DNA of 64,000 nucleotides from Endozoicomonas sp. GU-1 (GTDB lineage Bacteria; Pseudomonadota; Gammaproteobacteria; Pseudomonadales; Endozoicomonadaceae): NCBI RefSeq assembly GCF_027366395.1, contig NZ_CP114771.1, positions 4,030,001 to 4,094,000 of the forward strand, read 5' to 3'. Shown piece by piece: positions 61,699 to 64,000 of this stretch (position 1 is its first letter; each line of letters starts with the position of its first letter). The notes under the pieces were generated by a model. It saw only the letters and a program-made list of their open reading frames with translations, ran no database searches and was not told where the DNA came from. The position numbers and the translations under genes were made by a program.

Positions 61699-62382
61699 TC
61701 AACTGATTTCAAATGCGACGGGGATATGCACCCGGGATTTCACAAATTGGCTATTACGCTGCTCTGGTTTGAATGACCAGCGCTTAACGGCATCAATGGC
61801 TGCCCTGTCCAGCACGGGGTAGCCGGATGACTCAAGAATATCGATGGTGATCGGGTGACCCCGTTCATCAACAATTACATCGAGCATCACCACGCCCTGC
61901 TGATTTCTCCGTTGCGCCAGTTTCGGGTAGCGGGGTTGCACCCAGTCACGGATTGCCGGCTCGGTCACCATCACGGGCTCGTTGCTCAGTCCGGGGGACG
62001 GGCTTTTCTCAGTCACGGTTTTTTTCATCACCGGCTCAGTCACTTCAGGCCTGGTCTTCTCAACGGGTTTAGGCTTTTCGGTCACTTTTTCCGGTTTTTT
62101 CTTTACCGGCTCTGGTTTGGGTGCTTTCTTTTCAAGAACGGGCCTGGCGTTCTCTATCGGTTTCTGGACTACCTTTGGTTCAGGCTCAGGTTCTTCCTGA
62201 ACAACCGGCTCTTTGACCGGCGGTTCCGGCTGGCTGACCGTGGCAAAGCTCAGGGAAACCGGTGCCTGGATAGAACCCATATAAATGGTTCTGGGCTCAG
62301 ATTCCTGGTGGTCCAGCGCAACCACCACCGCCACATGGGCAGCAACGGATATCAGCAATGTGAAGAAAGCTTTTTTAGGCAT
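61699..62382 (-). CDS. tonB: TonB energy transducer
   Basis: TonB spans the periplasm and passes energy from ExbBD to outer-membrane receptors, here presumably for heme. The 227-residue protein has an N-terminal anchor (AFFTLLISVAAHVAVVVAL with the key His), a long Pro/Lys/Glu-rich spacer (residues 50-135), and a C-terminal domain with QPRYPKLAQRRNQQGVVMLD and VLDRAAIDAVKRWSFKPE. It is the first gene of the heme operon and has a Fur-like box about 80 bases upstream. Confidence 0.94.
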   Translation of the reverse strand: MPKKAFFTLLISVAAHVAVVVALDHQESEPRTIYMGSIQAPVSLSFATVSQPEPPVKEPVVQEEPEPEPKVVQKPIENARPVLEKKAPKPEPVKKKPEKVTEKPKPVEKTRPEVTEPVMKKTVTEKSPSPGLSNEPVMVTEPAIRDWVQPRYPKLAQRRNQQGVVMLDVIVDERGHPITIDILESSGYPVLDRAAIDAVKRWSFKPEQRNSQFVKSRVHIPVAFEIS

Positions 62383-62462
62383 GACCAGGAGCGATTATAG
62401 TGTTGAATGACCTAACAGCAGCGTAGGTTACTCGAAGCATAAATAGTGTTCAATAACATGAA

Positions 62463-62477
62463 TGATAATAATTCGCA
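62463..62477. promoter_or_regulatory. Fur-like box before tonB
   Basis: TGATAAT-A-ATTCGCA matches the Fur 7-1-7 consensus at 12 of 14 positions, with a perfect left half. Position fits iron repression of tonB-exbBD-hutBCD. Confidence 0.6.
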
Positions 62478-62611
62478 TTGTTTGTGCTAATAAGTAATAT
62501 CCGCCAATGGTTTGATCTGGAGCACTGCCCGGGCCGTAAAATTGGCAAAAAAACGTTTATTCAAGGTTGCTTACATTCTCGAAAAATCATTTACCTTCGG
62601 TGATTACGGTT

Positions 62612-63022
62612 ATGGTGCTAAAAAGAAAAGAAATATCCCTGCCTGTTACGCTTTTCTACGATGGAGAATGCCCGCTGTGCATGCGTGAAGTCGATCATCT
62701 GGCGAAAAAGAACCGCAAAGGTTTACTGAAGCTGGTTGATATCAGACAGGATGGTTTTCAGGAAAAATACCCGGAATTTGACCTGGCAGAACTGGATCGG
62801 GTTATTCACGCGAAGCTGGCTGATGGCCGTGTAGTCAAGGGAGTGGATGCAACCCTGGCGGCCTGGGAAGCTGTAGGCATGGGGTGCCTGGTTGCCCCTT
62901 TACGCTGGCCAGGTGTTGCCTGCATTGCTGATTTTGGCTACGAACTGTTTGCGAAGAACCGTCATGGCTTATCCCGCCGCCTGGGGCCAATACTGGGTAA
63001 AAATGAGTGTAATAAACCCTAG
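62612..63022 (+). CDS. DCC-family thiol-disulfide oxidoreductase-like protein
   Basis: A small protein of the DUF393 (DCC) family, named for the motif YDGECPLCMREVDHL seen near its start. The CPLC pair is thioredoxin-like. Later conserved parts are LVDIRQDGF and GMGCLVAPLRWPGV. The most likely start is ATG 62612 (136 residues), just before the conserved strand; the frame is open from 62567. Members are predicted redox proteins, and some are found next to iron or lipid genes. The role here is unknown. Confidence 0.8.
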   Translation: MVLKRKEISLPVTLFYDGECPLCMREVDHLAKKNRKGLLKLVDIRQDGFQEKYPEFDLAELDRVIHAKLADGRVVKGVDATLAAWEAVGMGCLVAPLRWPGVACIADFGYELFAKNRHGLSRRLGPILGKNECNKP

Positions 63023-63028
63023 TACTCG

Positions 63029-63056
63029 GGAACTATTTTTCCAACCGGGTATCTAA
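63029..63056 (+). promoter_or_regulatory. Possible sigma-E-like promoter of the right-edge gene
   Basis: GGAAC-N18-TCTAA, 80 bases before the ATG at 63137. Spacing and both boxes fit; the leader is longer than in most others. Confidence 0.45.
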
Positions 63057-63136
63057 AAGTTACATCTCAAGCCATAAACAGGAACTGAACCAGCGTATGG
63101 GCTTGTATCTCAACAGTTAATTATGGAAGTATCTGT

Positions 63137-64000
63137 ATGCTAGATATGAACCTGCCTTTGGTTTCCAAACTCAGCGTTGGCGTTTCAGATTCTACTGCCC
63201 CTTCGGCCCGCCTGGCAGAGATTCGAAAGGAAGTGACCGCCTTCTTCAGGCAATGCTGCCTGGCTGACGTGCCCGGCTCCGGCTATTGCCAGACCAAAAC
63301 CCACCAGCATCAATGTGACCTGTCCGCATTCACCCATTGGGATCACTTCGTCCCTGCACCAGTGAATGCCACCCTTTTCCACTTCCACCAGCGCGGGGGA
63401 GCTTCTGGCAGTAAAACCGTCACGATAGAGCCACAGAGGAACCCGACACTCGTACTCCGACCTCCCGTTCTAAGGCTCAGGGATGCGTCTGCGCCAGGCT
63501 CTGTACTGAGTCCTCCATCTGCCAGAGATGAGCATTCCTTGCCCGTGGCGGGTGCAGTAGGTGGCAGCAGAGCAGCAGAATTGCCAACAGGGAAAATCTT
63601 CCTGCTCAACAAGGTTAAAAAGCGGGCTTTAGAGTTAGAGCAAGTGGCTGACCAGCTGACTAAAGTCGATAAGGGCTCCAGTGCAGGTGCTCAGCTGGAA
63701 GCAAGGCAGGAAAACATTAATGAACAAATAAACGCCATTACAAGCGCCTATCAGAAACGTTACGGACCGGAATTGATAAAGCATTTTGCGCTGTGGCAAG
63801 CAGCAGTGCGCAGTGCTCTGTGCAACGAAGCTTCAACAAGCCCACAGACGTTTGATCAGCTGCAAAATCAGATAAGTGTCCATCTCGAAGAGATAAAACA
63901 CTTTTTGATCAAGGGCTATTACGACGAGTGCAATATCCTCTTGCAACAACTGCACAAGGCAAGAACCGCAAAGGAAGTCAATGATCGCGCCAACTTTTTG
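63137..64000 (+). CDS. Unknown protein, cut by the right window edge
   Basis: An open frame of 288 codons without a stop, starting at ATG 63137 with GGAAG seven bases upstream. The first 90 residues contain RQCCLADVPGSGYCQ, THQHQCDLSAFTHWDHF and NATLFHFHQRGGA, rich in Cys and His. Residues about 90-155 are Pro/Ser/Arg-rich and probably disordered. From residue about 155 the protein is helical and charged, with coiled-coil character (KRALELEQVADQLTKV), continuing past the edge. No signal peptide or known domain. The GGAAC box before it and its style suggest it belongs with the other candidate effectors. Confidence 0.65.
   Translation, partial: MLDMNLPLVSKLSVGVSDSTAPSARLAEIRKEVTAFFRQCCLADVPGSGYCQTKTHQHQCDLSAFTHWDHFVPAPVNATLFHFHQRGGASGSKTVTIEPQRNPTLVLRPPVLRLRDASAPGSVLSPPSARDEHSLPVAGAVGGSRAAELPTGKIFLLNKVKKRALELEQVADQLTKVDKGSSAGAQLEARQENINEQINAITSAYQKRYGPELIKHFALWQAAVRSALCNEASTSPQTFDQLQNQISVHLEEIKHFLIKGYYDECNILLQQLHKARTAKEVNDRANFL

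Overview
The window reads as chromosome of a gammaproteobacterium close to Endozoicomonas (Oceanospirillales, Endozoicomonadaceae). This is inferred from housekeeping genes and order (nudE, cysQ, yrfG-hslR, pdxA, xdhABC, a Vibrio-like tonB-exbBD-hutBCD heme locus) combined with many large, repetitive, eukaryote-like proteins typical of animal-associated bacteria. No 16S rRNA gene is present, so the assignment stays provisional.

Layout. (a) 1-9223 is the right end of a genomic island: a type I restriction-modification operon (hsdM-hsdS-hsdR), a three-gene module with a short reverse transcriptase, two tiny NPN-motif proteins and a tyrosine recombinase, ending at a 45-bp copy of the 3' half of tRNA-Thr(UGU). 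(b) 9.2-11.5 kb holds a phage remnant, a Phd/ParE-type toxin-antitoxin pair and decayed fragments. (c) 11.5-18.2 kb is a tandem array of at least six lysine/arginine-rich proteins built on a 13-residue repeat, plus a truncated seventh. (d) 18.2-31.4 kb, mostly minus strand, holds a small protein with a eukaryotic-type basic helix-loop-helix domain, two proteins joining 37/38-residue repeats to a nucleotidyltransferase-like domain, a RutR-like TetR regulator, a permease fragment and a 1569-residue coiled-coil protein. (e) 31.7-42.7 kb mixes metabolic genes with a secreted phosphoesterase, an unknown protein and two Cys-rich membrane paralogues. (f) 42.7-49.1 kb is purine catabolism: xdhABC divergent from a nucleobase permease, with two RutR-like palindromes between. 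(g) 49.2-54 kb holds gnnA/gnnB-type amino-sugar genes, a PPxY-containing membrane protein and a second repeat protein. (h) 54-62.4 kb is heme uptake and use. (i) The right edge cuts an unknown gene.

The most striking hidden signal is regulatory. Most of the eukaryote-like or unknown genes in (c), (d), (e) and (g) are preceded by GGAAC-N18-TCnnA, the shape of an extracytoplasmic sigma factor (sigma-E type) promoter, commonly 20-35 bases before the start codon. This suggests one envelope- or host-responsive regulon of candidate effectors: histone-like repeat proteins, Cys-rich membrane proteins and nucleotidyltransferase repeat proteins.

Several genes (hsdR, the NCS2 permease, gnnA and the RYxNDP repeat gene) are split by a frameshift, each fixed by removing one base from a G or C run. 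This common pattern points to homopolymer sequencing error or slippage rather than independent decay.
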